Shown here: positions 16,707-25,186 of the stretch, one piece after another
Position numbering within the stretch: position 1 is the first letter of the stretch
Layout of the letters: the number at the start of each line of letters is the position of its first letter
Source of the DNA: Pseudomonas sp. PB120
GTDB lineage: Bacteria; Pseudomonadota; Gammaproteobacteria; Pseudomonadales; Pseudomonadaceae
NCBI RefSeq assembly: GCF_009761815.1
Contig: NZ_RWIN01000078.1
Coordinates: 1 to 64,000, forward strand
Length of the DNA: 64,000 nucleotides
Direction of reading: 5' to 3'
The notes under the pieces: model-generated
Told to the model about the DNA's origin: nothing
Database searches by the model: none
The model's input: the letters and a program-made list of their open reading frames with translations, nothing else
Program-made: the position numbers and the translations under genes

Positions 16707-16799
16707 CTGTGAGAGCGAGCCTGCTCGCGATAGCGGTGGGTCAGTCACCCCATGTGTTGACTATGAATCCGTCATCGCAAGCAGGCTCGCTCCCACATT
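16707..16799. repeat. Inverted REP pair
   Basis: CTGTGAGAGCGAGCCTGCTCGCGAT and the opposing CATCGCAAGCAGGCTCGCTCCCACA, each with one base off the consensus. It lies directly after the CHMI gene. Confidence 0.85.
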
Positions 16800-17106
16800 G
16801 GACAATGGGTGTATCGGCAATCAATTGTTTAGCCAACCCACACCCAAAGTTCTTCAAATCCCGATTTAACGACTTGATCGCCCGTGTGACGCTGCTGCGC
16901 ATCTGTTCACTTCGGTTTTCTCTATGGACGGTTCTCCCGTCGCACTTCCTTCCGAATTAGCCTTCTGGGCGCTGTGGCACTGCCGTCACGCGCGCCCGCC
17001 GGATTCCTGCATTTCCCGTTGATTGTTCTTACAGGTCCCGCCCGTTGCGTGGGGCCCAAGCGGCGACGCCTGCGCGTTCGCCTGACGCGGAAAAAAGAGA
17101 ATTCCC
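16800..17106 (+). other. Leader region of the glutamine-synthetase-like gene, with a 32-codon upstream ORF
   Basis: No established gene. An ATG at 16924 opens a 32-codon frame ending at 17022 (MDGSPVALPSELAFWALW...). It has no obvious ribosome site and low support. The true ribosome site, AAGAGAAT, lies just before 17107. I found no clear sigma-70 boxes. Confidence 0.3.
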
Positions 17107-18489
17107 ATGAGCAGTGCCACGACCTCCTTTGCCACGAAACAAGAAGCCCTGACCTTTCTCGAACAGAACCCGGACATCGAAATGTTCGAGCTGTTCATCC
17201 TCGACAACAACGGTGTACCTCGGGGCAAATTGCTGCACCGCGATGAATTGCTCGCGGTGTACGAAAGCGGGCGGCCGTTGCCGAGCACCATTCTCGGCCT
17301 GACCATCAACGGCGACGACGTGGAAAACTCCGGGCTGGTCTGGGACGTCGGTGATATCGATTGCCGGGCTTATCCGGTGAGCGGCAGCCTGACGCGGATG
17401 CCATGGCGCCTGATTCCGACAGCGGCGGTGCAGGTCAGCATGCACCCGACAGAGGGCATGCCAGCGACCGTCGCCGACCCTCGACACCTGTTGGCGAAGG
17501 TCATTGAAGGCTTGCAGGCCGATGGGTATTACCCGGTGATGGCGGCGGAACTGGAGTTTTATTTGCTGGACCAGCAGCGCGACAGCAACGGTCGGCCACA
17601 ACCGGCGCGCGATATCGACGGGGGTCGCCCGCGGGCCACTCAAGTCTATGGCTTGCGTGAACTGGAGCAGATCGAGCCGTTTCTGGCTGACCTGTACAGC
17701 GCCTGCAAACTACAGGGCATTCCGGCGCGCACGGCGATTTCCGAATATGCACCGGGGCAAGTGGAAATCACCCTCGAACACCGCACCGACGCGTTGCAGG
17801 CGATGGACGAAGCGGTGCGCTACAAACGGCTGGTCAAAGGTGTCGCGCACAAACACGGCATGACGGCCTGCTTCATGGCCAAACCGTTCGATGACCTGGC
17901 CGGCACCGGCATGCACATGCACGTCAGCCTGGCCGACAAGGAGGGCAACAACCTCTTCGCCAGCGAAGCTGCGGACGGCACGCCACTGCTCAGGCACGCC
18001 GTCGGCGGCATGCTCAGCACCTTGCTCGATTCGCTGCTGTTGTTCTGCCCGAATGCCAACTCCTACCGCCGCTTCCAGACCAACAGCTACGCACCCCTGG
18101 CGGCCACCTGGGGCGTGGACAACCGCACCGTGAGCTTGCGCGTGCCGGGCGGGCCGGCATTCTCGCGGCATATCGAACATCGCATCTGTGGCGCCGATGC
18201 CAACCCTTATCTGGCGGCTGCAGCGATCCTGGCCGGTATCCATCGTGGTATTCGTGAGCAACTCGACCCGGGCGCCCCGGTGGAAGGCAATGGTTACGCG
18301 CAGGCGAAGGAGCTGTTGCCGACAGACTGGCTCACCACTTTGCGGGCGCTGGAAGGCTCGAGCTGGGCCCGCGAAGCGTTCGGCGGCAAATTCCTCGGCG
18401 TGTACCTGGCGGTGAAACGCGCCGAGTACCGGCAGTTCATGGGGGAGGTGGGTGAGCAGGACTGGCGGTGGTACCTCAACCAGGCCTGA
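17107..18489 (+). CDS. Glutamine synthetase family protein (gamma-glutamyl-polyamine/amine ligase type)
   Basis: A 460-residue ATP-dependent ligase of the GS fold. Visible features are the beta-grasp N-terminus, MAAELEFYL (metal-binding Glu pair, about 145-152), GTGMHMHVSLADK (ATP and metal site, about 264-276), NSYRRFQTNSYAP and RVPGGPAFSRHIEHR near the glutamate site. No C-terminal adenylylation loop typical of GlnA type I is apparent, and the length fits the PuuA/PauA group, which gamma-glutamylates polyamines or other amines. True GlnA is less likely. The gene stands alone, ending 39 nt before a rho-independent terminator. Confidence 0.82.
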   Translation: MSSATTSFATKQEALTFLEQNPDIEMFELFILDNNGVPRGKLLHRDELLAVYESGRPLPSTILGLTINGDDVENSGLVWDVGDIDCRAYPVSGSLTRMPWRLIPTAAVQVSMHPTEGMPATVADPRHLLAKVIEGLQADGYYPVMAAELEFYLLDQQRDSNGRPQPARDIDGGRPRATQVYGLRELEQIEPFLADLYSACKLQGIPARTAISEYAPGQVEITLEHRTDALQAMDEAVRYKRLVKGVAHKHGMTACFMAKPFDDLAGTGMHMHVSLADKEGNNLFASEAADGTPLLRHAVGGMLSTLLDSLLLFCPNANSYRRFQTNSYAPLAATWGVDNRTVSLRVPGGPAFSRHIEHRICGADANPYLAAAAILAGIHRGIREQLDPGAPVEGNGYAQAKELLPTDWLTTLRALEGSSWAREAFGGKFLGVYLAVKRAEYRQFMGEVGEQDWRWYLNQA

Positions 18490-18527
18490 ATCCGGGTCAA
18501 ATAAGTTAAAAGTTTTAGTTCTCGCCA

Positions 18528-18555
18528 GAAGCCAACCATTCGTTGGCTTCTTTTT
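18528..18555 (+). terminator. Rho-independent terminator
   Basis: GAAGCCAAC (18528-18536), loop CATTC, GTTGGCTTC (18542-18550), then TTTTT. A perfect 9-bp stem, placed 39 nt after the glutamine-synthetase-like gene. Confidence 0.9.
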
Positions 18556-18656
18556 CACAAAAAATTGATGGATGGCTACCTAGAATTACTGCTGCCATGG
18601 CCAATGGAATTTTCACATTTGCCAAAGGTATTTCTTTTCAGGAACAGCCGATCATC

Positions 18657-20306
18657 ATGTTGAAGATTAAAGCCGTGCGCCCCGAATGGGTGACACTGAT
18701 TGCCAGCGCCTTTCTACTGGCCGGTTTCAATTTAGTTCTCTGGCAACACCTTTTTGAAATCACCGCGTCCGACGGCAAAGGCATCGTCATGCGTGTGGCC
18801 TTCGGGGTGATGATCCTCGCTGCCTTCAACATTGTGCTGACCTTGCTGGCCTTCCGACGCGTGATGAAGCCGGTCCTGACCCTGATCTTCATGATCAGCG
18901 CCGGGGTCGCTTACTTCATGACGCAATACGGCGCACTGATTGATACCGGCATGTTGCGTAACTTTGCGCAAACCAATGCAACGGAAGTGCGAGATTTACT
19001 GTCGGTCAAGTTGCTTGTTTATATTCTGCTGCTCGGTGTTTTGCCGTCGTGGTTGTTGTGGAAAACACCGGTCAATTATCGCCGCTGGCATCGCGAGTTG
19101 TTAAGTAAAGTACTGGTCAGTGTCGCCTCGGTTGCCGTGATCGGTGGCGTCGCGTTAATCAACTATCAGGGCTTGTCGTCATTGTTTCGCAATCACCATG
19201 AATTGCGCCTGATGGTGGTGCCGAGCAACTACATCGGTGCCTCGGTGGGTTACCTGCGGGAGCAAGTGGTGTCGGCGCGACAGCCTTTTGTCAAAATCGG
19301 CGAAGATGCCCAGAGAAACCCGGCCTGGCAAACCCATGACCGCAAATCCCTGACGGTCCTGGTGGTGGGTGAAAGTGCCCGGGCCGAGAACTTCGGTATC
19401 CTCGGTTATAACCGCGACACCACCCCTAAACTGAATAACGAAGCCGGCCTGATCGCGTTTACGGATGTGCATTCCTGCGGCACTGAAACCGCCGTGTCCG
19501 TGCCGTGCATGTTTTCCAACATGGGCCGCAAGGATTACAACGCCAGCAAGGCCAAAAACGAAGAGGGCCTGCTGGACGTGCTCAAACGCGCTGGCCTGGA
19601 CGTGATCTGGCGGGATAACCAGTCGGGCTGCAAAGGCACCTGCGATCGGGTCACCCTTCAGGACGTCAGTAATTTGAATGACCCGGCGCTGTGCGCCGAC
19701 AGCGAATGCCGCGATGAAATCCTGCTGCAAGGTTTGCAACACTTCATCGATACCCTGGATAAAGACACCGTGCTGGTATTGCACCAGATGGGCAGTCACG
19801 GTCCGGAATACTTCAAGCGTTATCCGAAAGAGTACGAGCACTTTACTCCGGTGTGCGAAAGCAACGCGCTGAATAACTGCAGTCGCGAAAGCATCGTTAA
19901 TGGCTACGACAACACGTTGGTGTATACCGACCATGTGCTGTCGACCCTGATCGATCTGTTACGCAAGAACCAGGAAAAAGTCGATACCGCGATGCTCTAT
20001 CTGTCGGACCACGGAGAATCCCTGGGCGAGTACAACTTGTTCCTCCACGGCACGCCTTACATGCTGGCGCCGGAGCAACAGAAGCATGTCGCGATGCTGG
20101 CGTGGTTTTCCGACAGCTACCAGAAGTCATTCTCGGTTGATACGCATTGCCTGCAAATGAGCCGTGACAAACCCTTGAGCCAAGACAACCTGTTTCACTC
20201 GATGCTCGGTTTGCTGGAGGTCAACAGCAAGGTGTACAACCAGGATCTGGATATGTTTGCCGGGTGCCGCGGTGCCGTGGTCGACGGTGTGTTGGCCAAA
20301 AAGTGA
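18657..20306 (+). CDS. eptA: Lipid A phosphoethanolamine transferase
   Basis: A 549-residue inner-membrane protein with about five N-terminal transmembrane helices and a periplasmic alkaline-phosphatase-fold domain. Active-site residues are in place: Glu239 in VVVGESAR, the nucleophile Thr278 in CGTETAVSVPCMFS, and Asp451-His452 in LSDHGES; these match the Neisseria EptA numbering (Thr280, Asp452, His453) almost exactly. It transfers phosphoethanolamine from phosphatidylethanolamine to lipid A, which lowers susceptibility to cationic peptides. The ATG at 18657 follows CAGGAAC; upstream in-frame starts would fuse leader sequence before the first helix. Base composition looks less GC-rich than its neighbours (by eye). 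No two-component regulator gene is adjacent. Confidence 0.88.
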   Translation: MLKIKAVRPEWVTLIASAFLLAGFNLVLWQHLFEITASDGKGIVMRVAFGVMILAAFNIVLTLLAFRRVMKPVLTLIFMISAGVAYFMTQYGALIDTGMLRNFAQTNATEVRDLLSVKLLVYILLLGVLPSWLLWKTPVNYRRWHRELLSKVLVSVASVAVIGGVALINYQGLSSLFRNHHELRLMVVPSNYIGASVGYLREQVVSARQPFVKIGEDAQRNPAWQTHDRKSLTVLVVGESARAENFGILGYNRDTTPKLNNEAGLIAFTDVHSCGTETAVSVPCMFSNMGRKDYNASKAKNEEGLLDVLKRAGLDVIWRDNQSGCKGTCDRVTLQDVSNLNDPALCADSECRDEILLQGLQHFIDTLDKDTVLVLHQMGSHGPEYFKRYPKEYEHFTPVCESNALNNCSRESIVNGYDNTLVYTDHVLSTLIDLLRKNQEKVDTAMLYLSDHGESLGEYNLFLHGTPYMLAPEQQKHVAMLAWFSDSYQKSFSVDTHCLQMSRDKPLSQDNLFHSMLGLLEVNSKVYNQDLDMFAGCRGAVVDGVLAKK

Positions 20307-20379
20307 GTATTTCGACCTGTTTTTTCAAACGTCGGCCGTGATCCAGCGGCCGGTGAATTGTCCCTCTAGAGCATCGAAC

Positions 20380-21042
20380 ATGTCCGCTCAGCCCCCTTCC
20401 GCCATCGAACTCGAGTTCGCCAGGCGCTACAACCAGGAGCACGCGCGTGTCTGCCTTGAGCCGCGACCTCGTGGCGTGGCCGGGCGCCTGGGGTTGTGGC
20501 GTGATGAGCAGCGGGTGCGCAGGGCGCTGAAAATGGCCGGCGAACCGGGTCTGATCCTCGATGTGGCGTGCGGTATCGGGCGCTTCTGGCCGGTGCTGGC
20601 GGAACATTCGAACCGGGTGATTCTGGCGTCGGACCCGTCGCAGGACATGCTCAATCACGCGCAGACTCACCACTCGCCGGACCTGCTCAAGCGGATCAAG
20701 ACGTTTCAGAGCTCGGCGTTCACCATTGAGTTACCGGCCAATGCGGTTGACTGCATTTTTTGCATGGAACTGTTTCAGCACATCGCCACCTCCGAACATC
20801 GGTTGGCCATGCTCGAAGAGTTTCATCGCGTCAGTCGCGACACGGTGATCGTGGCGTTGCGGGTCGAACCTCGTTTCAAATTCCTTCGCTCGGGCTTACG
20901 CAGTGCTGCCGACCCCTCGCTCGTCAACCGGGCCGACGTAGAAGCCGAGTTCAAGCGAGCCGGATTCTGTTTGCTCAGCCATCAGGATTTCCTGCCCGGT
21001 TGTGGGCAGATGCGGGTCTACGTACTGCGTAAGGCCGGTTAG
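20380..21042 (+). CDS. Class I SAM-dependent methyltransferase
   Basis: A 220-residue protein. Motif I is LILDVACGIGRFWPVLAE (about 57-74), followed by the acidic ILASDPSQDML loop and the post-motif VDCIFCMELFQHIA. SAM binding is clear; the substrate is not. The start at 20380 is chosen because it gives a compact N-terminus (MSAQPPSAIELEFARRYN). It follows eptA in the same direction with a 73-nt gap, so it may be read from the eptA promoter. Confidence 0.78.
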   Translation: MSAQPPSAIELEFARRYNQEHARVCLEPRPRGVAGRLGLWRDEQRVRRALKMAGEPGLILDVACGIGRFWPVLAEHSNRVILASDPSQDMLNHAQTHHSPDLLKRIKTFQSSAFTIELPANAVDCIFCMELFQHIATSEHRLAMLEEFHRVSRDTVIVALRVEPRFKFLRSGLRSAADPSLVNRADVEAEFKRAGFCLLSHQDFLPGCGQMRVYVLRKAG

Positions 21043-21165
21043 CCCCCACTTGTCAGACAAATCTTGCAGTTCGGCAGGTAATTTCGCTAATGCTCTTGTT
21101 CAGTGGATGCGCGGAAATCGCCGGGGGCGATATATACTGCGCGCCATTCTTCAAGGGAGAGCCGT

Positions 21166-22299
21166 GTGGCCATCGATATTCACTGGATTCGCGACAACGA
21201 TAGCCTCGGTCAGTTTTGCGCCGAGTGGCAGCAACTGCCGTTCGTTGCCCTCGACACCGAATTCATGCGGGTCGACACCTTTTACCCGATCGCTGGCCTG
21301 CTGCAGATCGGTGATGGCGTACGCGCTTACCTGATTGACCCGCTGACCATTGATAACTGGCAACCGCTGGCTGCGTTGCTGGAAAACCCGGCGGTGGTCA
21401 AGGTCGTGCATGCGTGCAGCGAAGACCTCGAAGTGCTGCTGCGCCTGACGGGCAGCCTGCCGGCGCCGTTGTTCGATACCCAATTGGCTGCCGCCTACCT
21501 GAACCTGGGCTTCTCCATGGGGTACTCGCGCCTGGTGCAAGAGGTGCTCGGCATCGACCTGCCCAAAGGCGAGACGCGGTCCGACTGGCTGCAACGACCA
21601 CTTTCCGACACCCAGATCAGCTACGCCGCCGAAGATGCCCTGCACTTGGCGGAGGTTTTCGTACAGCTGCGTCCGAAACTGTCTGACGACAAATACAACT
21701 GGGTCCTGGAGGACGGCGCCGAACTGGTGGCCAACCTGCGCCGCGAAGTCGACCCGTACGAGGTCTATCGCGACGCCAAGCTGGCCTGGAAACTGTCCCG
21801 TGCCCAACTCGCCGTGTTGCGTGAACTGTGCGCCTGGCGTGAGCGCGAGGCCCGTGCACGTGATCTGCCGCGTAACCGCATCGTCCGCGAGCATTCCCTG
21901 TGGCCGCTGGCCCGGACTCAACCGGACAACCTCGGCGCCCTGGCGAAAATCGAAGACATGCATCCGCGTACCGTGCGTCAGGACGGCGAATTTCTGATTG
22001 ATCTGATCAAGCGTTCAGGCAGTGTGTCGCCTGATCAATGGCCACCTGCCGTGCCCGAGCCTTTGCCGGTGGACGCCGCGGCGCTGGTCAAACAGCTGCG
22101 CGCGATTGGCCAGGCCGAAGCCGAGCGCCTGAACATCGCGCCGGAACTGATGCTGCGCAAGAAAACCCTGGAAGCGCTGCTCAAAAGCGGTTTCCCCAAT
22201 GGTCCTTACCAATTGCCTGATTCGCTGCGTGGCTGGCGCCGCGAATTGATGGGCCAAGCGCTGCTTGACAGCCTGGCCACTGCCGGAGAACAGCCTTGA
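21166..22299 (+). CDS. rnd: Ribonuclease D
   Basis: A 377-residue 3'-5' exoribonuclease for tRNA maturation. DEDDy motifs: Asp and Glu in [14 protein letters not shown], Asp in the [13 protein letters not shown] region, and Tyr/Asp in [14 protein letters not shown]. An HRDC domain follows at about 205-285 ([28 protein letters not shown]). I chose GTG at 21166, which follows AAGGGAG and gives the family N-terminus [12 protein letters not shown]; a longer frame from 21103 is not supported. It shares 4 nt with the next gene. Confidence 0.92.
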   Translation: MAIDIHWIRDNDSLGQFCAEWQQLPFVALDTEFMRVDTFYPIAGLLQIGDGVRAYLIDPLTIDNWQPLAALLENPAVVKVVHACSEDLEVLLRLTGSLPAPLFDTQLAAAYLNLGFSMGYSRLVQEVLGIDLPKGETRSDWLQRPLSDTQISYAAEDALHLAEVFVQLRPKLSDDKYNWVLEDGAELVANLRREVDPYEVYRDAKLAWKLSRAQLAVLRELCAWREREARARDLPRNRIVREHSLWPLARTQPDNLGALAKIEDMHPRTVRQDGEFLIDLIKRSGSVSPDQWPPAVPEPLPVDAAALVKQLRAIGQAEAERLNIAPELMLRKKTLEALLKSGFPNGPYQLPDSLRGWRRELMGQALLDSLATAGEQP

Positions 22300-22589
22300 A
22301 ACGTATTTGCTCCATCTACCGAAGCCTGAAGAAAAACGAGATGTACCTCTACGTGCTCAAAAGCGATGCACTGGAGCGTGTCCCGGAAAGTCTGCTGGCG
22401 GCTTTCGGCAAACCCCACCACGCTTTCGACCTGGTGCTGACCCCCGAGCGCAAATTGTCGCGCGAGGACATCACCGTGGTCCTGGAAAACCTCGAAAAGC
22501 AGGGCTACCACCTGCAAATGCCACCGGCAGAAGACGAGTACATCGAGCATTTGCCGGAAGAGTTGCTGCGCCGCAACGATCCGATGTAA
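22296..22589 (+). CDS. YcgL domain-containing protein
   Basis: A 97-residue YcgL-family protein, starting with TTG inside the rnd stop region (TTGA overlap) and therefore translationally coupled to RNase D. Family signatures are [15 protein letters not shown] and [20 protein letters not shown]. Biochemical role is not established. The rnd-ycgL pairing is a common gammaproteobacterial arrangement. Confidence 0.9.
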   Translation: MKRICSIYRSLKKNEMYLYVLKSDALERVPESLLAAFGKPHHAFDLVLTPERKLSREDITVVLENLEKQGYHLQMPPAEDEYIEHLPEELLRRNDPM

Positions 22590-22653
22590 TCGCCAGACAG
22601 GTTCTGTTCAGAGCCTTTATGAAACACTGAATGATTTTGGCGATGGCTGCGAC

Positions 22654-22671
22654 GACGGAGGCAACTCCGTC
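22654..22671 (+). other. Hairpin between ycgL and the dehydrogenase gene
   Basis: GACGGAG-GCAA-CTCCGTC, a perfect 7-bp stem closed by a GNRA tetraloop, 36 nt before the next start. There is no T-run, so it is more likely an RNA-stability or processing element than a terminator. Confidence 0.5.
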
Positions 22672-22707
22672 AGCGGGCGTCTGCACTGCTTTTGAAAGGT
22701 TTTAACC

Positions 22708-23640
22708 ATGCGCGTTCTGATTGCTGAACACGACCACCCTGTGTACGCCGAACTGTTGCGCCAGGCAGCGCCTGAGCTGGAAGTGCTGACCAGCGGTGAC
22801 TCTGCCGAGCTGGCCAGTCAGGCTGCCGATTGCCCGATCTGGCTCGGTCAGCCCGACCTGCTGGCGACCCTGTTGCGCCAGGGGCACGAGCCTCAATGGC
22901 TGCAATCGACCTGGGCGGGCATCACGCCGCTGCTGGCCGACGGCTTGCCGCGGCACTATCGCCTGACACGGGCGGTGGGGATTTTCGGCCAGGTCATGGC
23001 CGAATACGTGCTGACTTACATGCTCGGCCACGAGCGCGAGGTGCTGGCGCGGCTGGTCAGCCAGGTTGAACGCAAGTGGGACAATCGCCATGGTCAGAGC
23101 CTGGCGGGGCGCAAGGTGTTGATCGTCGGTACCGGAGACATCGGGCAGACCGTGGCGAAGTTCCTCGTTCCGTTTGGCGTCGAGTTGTATGGCATCGCCA
23201 GCGAAGCCCGGGAGCAGGCGCCGTTTGTCGAAGTCGGGACATTGGCTGACCTGCCGCGCTTGGTCGGTGCGGTCGATTACGTGATCAACCTGCTGCCCAA
23301 TACGCCGGACACTCACGACCTGTACAACGCGGCGCTGTTCAAGCAGTTCAAGCCTACCGGGTTGTTCATCAACGTTGGGCGTGGCGTGGCGGTGGTGGAT
23401 GCTGATCTGGTCGAGGCGTTGAAAGAAGGGCATCTGGCGGGCGCCGTGATCGACGTCTGCCGTCAGGAGCCGCTGCCGCAACGCCATCCGTTCTGGACCG
23501 CCTGGGGCTTGCTGCTGACCGGCCACAGTTCGGCGCCGACTTCGCCGTCGATGATGGTGAACCTGTTTGTCGAAAACTTGCGGGCGTATCAGGCGGGAGA
23601 GGCGTTGCGCGGGGAAGTGGATTTCAATCGCGGGTACTGA
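22708..23640 (+). CDS. D-2-hydroxyacid dehydrogenase (glyoxylate/hydroxypyruvate reductase-like)
   Basis: A 310-residue NAD(P)-dependent enzyme. The Rossmann motif is VLIVGTGDIGQTVAKFL (about 133-149). Catalytic residues lie in INVGRGVAVVDADLVEAL (Arg), GAVIDVCRQEPLP (Glu) and TGHSSAPTS (His). It reduces a 2-keto acid such as glyoxylate, hydroxypyruvate or pyruvate; the exact substrate is open. A single REP hairpin follows the stop codon. Confidence 0.85.
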   Translation: MRVLIAEHDHPVYAELLRQAAPELEVLTSGDSAELASQAADCPIWLGQPDLLATLLRQGHEPQWLQSTWAGITPLLADGLPRHYRLTRAVGIFGQVMAEYVLTYMLGHEREVLARLVSQVERKWDNRHGQSLAGRKVLIVGTGDIGQTVAKFLVPFGVELYGIASEAREQAPFVEVGTLADLPRLVGAVDYVINLLPNTPDTHDLYNAALFKQFKPTGLFINVGRGVAVVDADLVEALKEGHLAGAVIDVCRQEPLPQRHPFWTAWGLLLTGHSSAPTSPSMMVNLFVENLRAYQAGEALRGEVDFNRGY

Positions 23641-23670
23641 ATACCCGCTCGCTTGAATGTTGTGCAAAAC

Positions 23671-23707
23671 CAACTGTGGGAGCGAGCAGGCTCGCTCCCA
23701 CATTGGT
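23671..23707. repeat. Compact REP hairpin
   Basis: CTGTGGGAGCGAG-CAGG-CTCGCTCCCACA, one long stem instead of the usual spaced pair. It lies between the convergent dehydrogenase and nitroreductase genes and may act as a bidirectional transcript end. Confidence 0.85.
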
Positions 23708-23720
23708 TTTATGCGCACGC

Positions 23721-24317
23721 TTAGAGGGTGAAATCACCCTCGGCCGCCAGCTCGCTCAACGGACGACGAGGGCTCGGTTCCTCACGCGCTTGCAGGTAAT
23801 CCGCCAGCGTCGCTTTATCGCCCAGCTTGCCGATGGCCACGGCCGCGTGCAGCGCGTAACCCTCGGGAATGTTCAGCTCCTTGCGGGTCAACTCCTGATC
23901 AAAACCAGCCATGCCATGGGTATGCCAGCCGCTGATGCTCGCTTGCAACGCCAGATGGCCCCAGGCCGAACCGGTGTCGAAGGTGTGCCACAAGGCCGGG
24001 GTTTCTTCGGTCGCGCCAGGCACCGCGAACGTGGTTTTCGACACCACGATGACCAGCGCCGAGGCGTGTTGCGCCCAGCTGCGGTTGAATTCGTTCAGCA
24101 GGCCCAGGTAACGCTCCCAGTTCGGCGTATCGCGACGCGCGTACAGAAACCGCCAAGGCTGCGAGTTGTAGGCCGATGGCGCCCAGCGGGCGGCTTCGAA
24201 GAAGCTCAGCAGGGTTTCCTCGGGAATGGTCTCGCCGGTGAAGGCGCGGGGCGACCAGCGATCGGTGAACTGAGGGTGAATGGCATAGTCGGCAACGCGT
24301 GGGTTGGCACTCATCAA
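23721..24317 (-). CDS. Nitroreductase family protein
   Basis: A 198-residue FMN-dependent oxidoreductase. FTDRWSPRAFTGETIPEE begins the FMN phosphate site, and ARWAPSAYNSQPWRFLYARR is the family hallmark. LGHLALQASISGWHTHGMAGF lies near the dimer interface. It should reduce nitro-aromatics or quinones with NAD(P)H. An AAGGAA ribosome site precedes the start. The 275-nt gap to the divergent YcgN gene holds both promoters; I could not pick out clear boxes. Confidence 0.85.
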   Translation of the reverse strand: MMSANPRVADYAIHPQFTDRWSPRAFTGETIPEETLLSFFEAARWAPSAYNSQPWRFLYARRDTPNWERYLGLLNEFNRSWAQHASALVIVVSKTTFAVPGATEETPALWHTFDTGSAWGHLALQASISGWHTHGMAGFDQELTRKELNIPEGYALHAAVAIGKLGDKATLADYLQAREEPSPRRPLSELAAEGDFTL

Positions 24318-24592
24318 GAGATTCCTTGCTACGTTTGAAGGGAAGGTCGTCTGAAACCTGCGGGCGCAGTTGAGCTGAGCGATGAGGTTTTCGCGAGCCG
24401 TGGCAATTCACCTGAATGCAACGCGGTTGGGCGTTAATGGCACGCAAGCGTGGCTCCTTGCGACTGGCAAAGCTACTTGGCGGCGCATGAACTGACAAGT
24501 GCCGATCTACCGGCAGTCGCCAATGCTTGGCCCACGGGGCTGTGGGCACTAGACTGGCGGCCTTTTCACCACCTGATGTTGATGCTTGAGCC

Positions 24593-25042
24593 ATGGCCGC
24601 CAAAGTCGAACCGTTCTGGAAACGCAAAACCCTCGATCAACTCGATCAAGAGGAATGGGAATCGCTGTGCGATGGCTGCGGCCTGTGCTGCCTGCAAAAG
24701 CTGGAAGACGAAGACGACAATGCCGTTTATTACACGCGCATTGCCTGCAAGCTGCTGGACCTGAAAACCTGCCAGTGCACCGACTACCCCAACCGCCGGG
24801 ATTTCGTGCCGGACTGCATCCAGCTCACGCCGGGCAAGGCTGACGAGTTCAAATGGCTGCCGCCGACCTGCGGTTATCGGCTGGTCAGCGAGGGCAAGGA
24901 CTTGCTGCTCTGGCATCATCTGGTGTGCGGTGATCGCGATGCGGTGCACCGCGAACGTATTTCACAATCCGGGCGCATGCTCGCCGAAGGCAGCGTGGCC
25001 GAAGATGACTGGGAAGATCACCTGATTTTTCGAGCGGGTTAA
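24593..25042 (+). CDS. YcgN family cysteine-cluster protein
   Basis: A 149-residue UPF0260/YcgN protein. The cysteine cluster is visible as [12 protein letters not shown] (about 24-35), then [17 protein letters not shown] and CIQLTP. This pattern is typical of the YkgJ/YcgN zinc- or iron-binding family. Function is unknown. Confidence 0.88.
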   Translation: MAAKVEPFWKRKTLDQLDQEEWESLCDGCGLCCLQKLEDEDDNAVYYTRIACKLLDLKTCQCTDYPNRRDFVPDCIQLTPGKADEFKWLPPTCGYRLVSEGKDLLLWHHLVCGDRDAVHRERISQSGRMLAEGSVAEDDWEDHLIFRAG

Positions 25043-25060
25043 TTCCCGACGCTGTTCAAT

Positions 25061-25175
25061 CTGTGGCGAGGGAGCTTGCTCCCGCTTGAGTGCGTAGCAC
25101 TCACATAATCAGCAGGGATTACAGGAATTTTGGGGCCGCTACGCAGCCCGGCGCGAGCAAGCTCGCTCGCCACAA
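25061..25175. repeat. Inverted REP pair of a second sequence class
   Basis: CTGTGGCGAGGGAGCTTGCTCCCGC on the left and GCGCGAGCAAGCTCGCTCGCCACA on the right. The two halves belong to different core types (GGGAGC against GCGAGC), so the pair is a hybrid. It ends 12 nt before the next start codon. Confidence 0.8.
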
Positions 25176-25186
25176 TAGGAGAGGGT

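Noticed and set aside
16975..16990. TGGCAC-N5-TCACG as a sigma-54 promoter before the glutamine-synthetase-like gene
   Set aside because: The -24 half is good but the -12 GC is missing, and no enhancer-binding-protein gene is nearby.
16924..17022. 32-codon ORF before the glutamine-synthetase-like gene as a regulatory leader peptide
   Set aside because: No ribosome site, no run of a regulatory residue and no terminator hairpin between it and the gene. Listed only as a possible element of the leader region.
22631..22705. 24-codon ORF between ycgL and the dehydrogenase gene
   Set aside because: It crosses the 22654-22671 hairpin, has no ribosome site and its content (Ala/Thr) is unremarkable.
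23671..23707. Compact REP hairpins (23671-23707, 46757-46794) as ordinary rho-independent terminators
   Set aside because: Stems are strong, but no T-run follows on either strand; sequence identifies them as REP elements.
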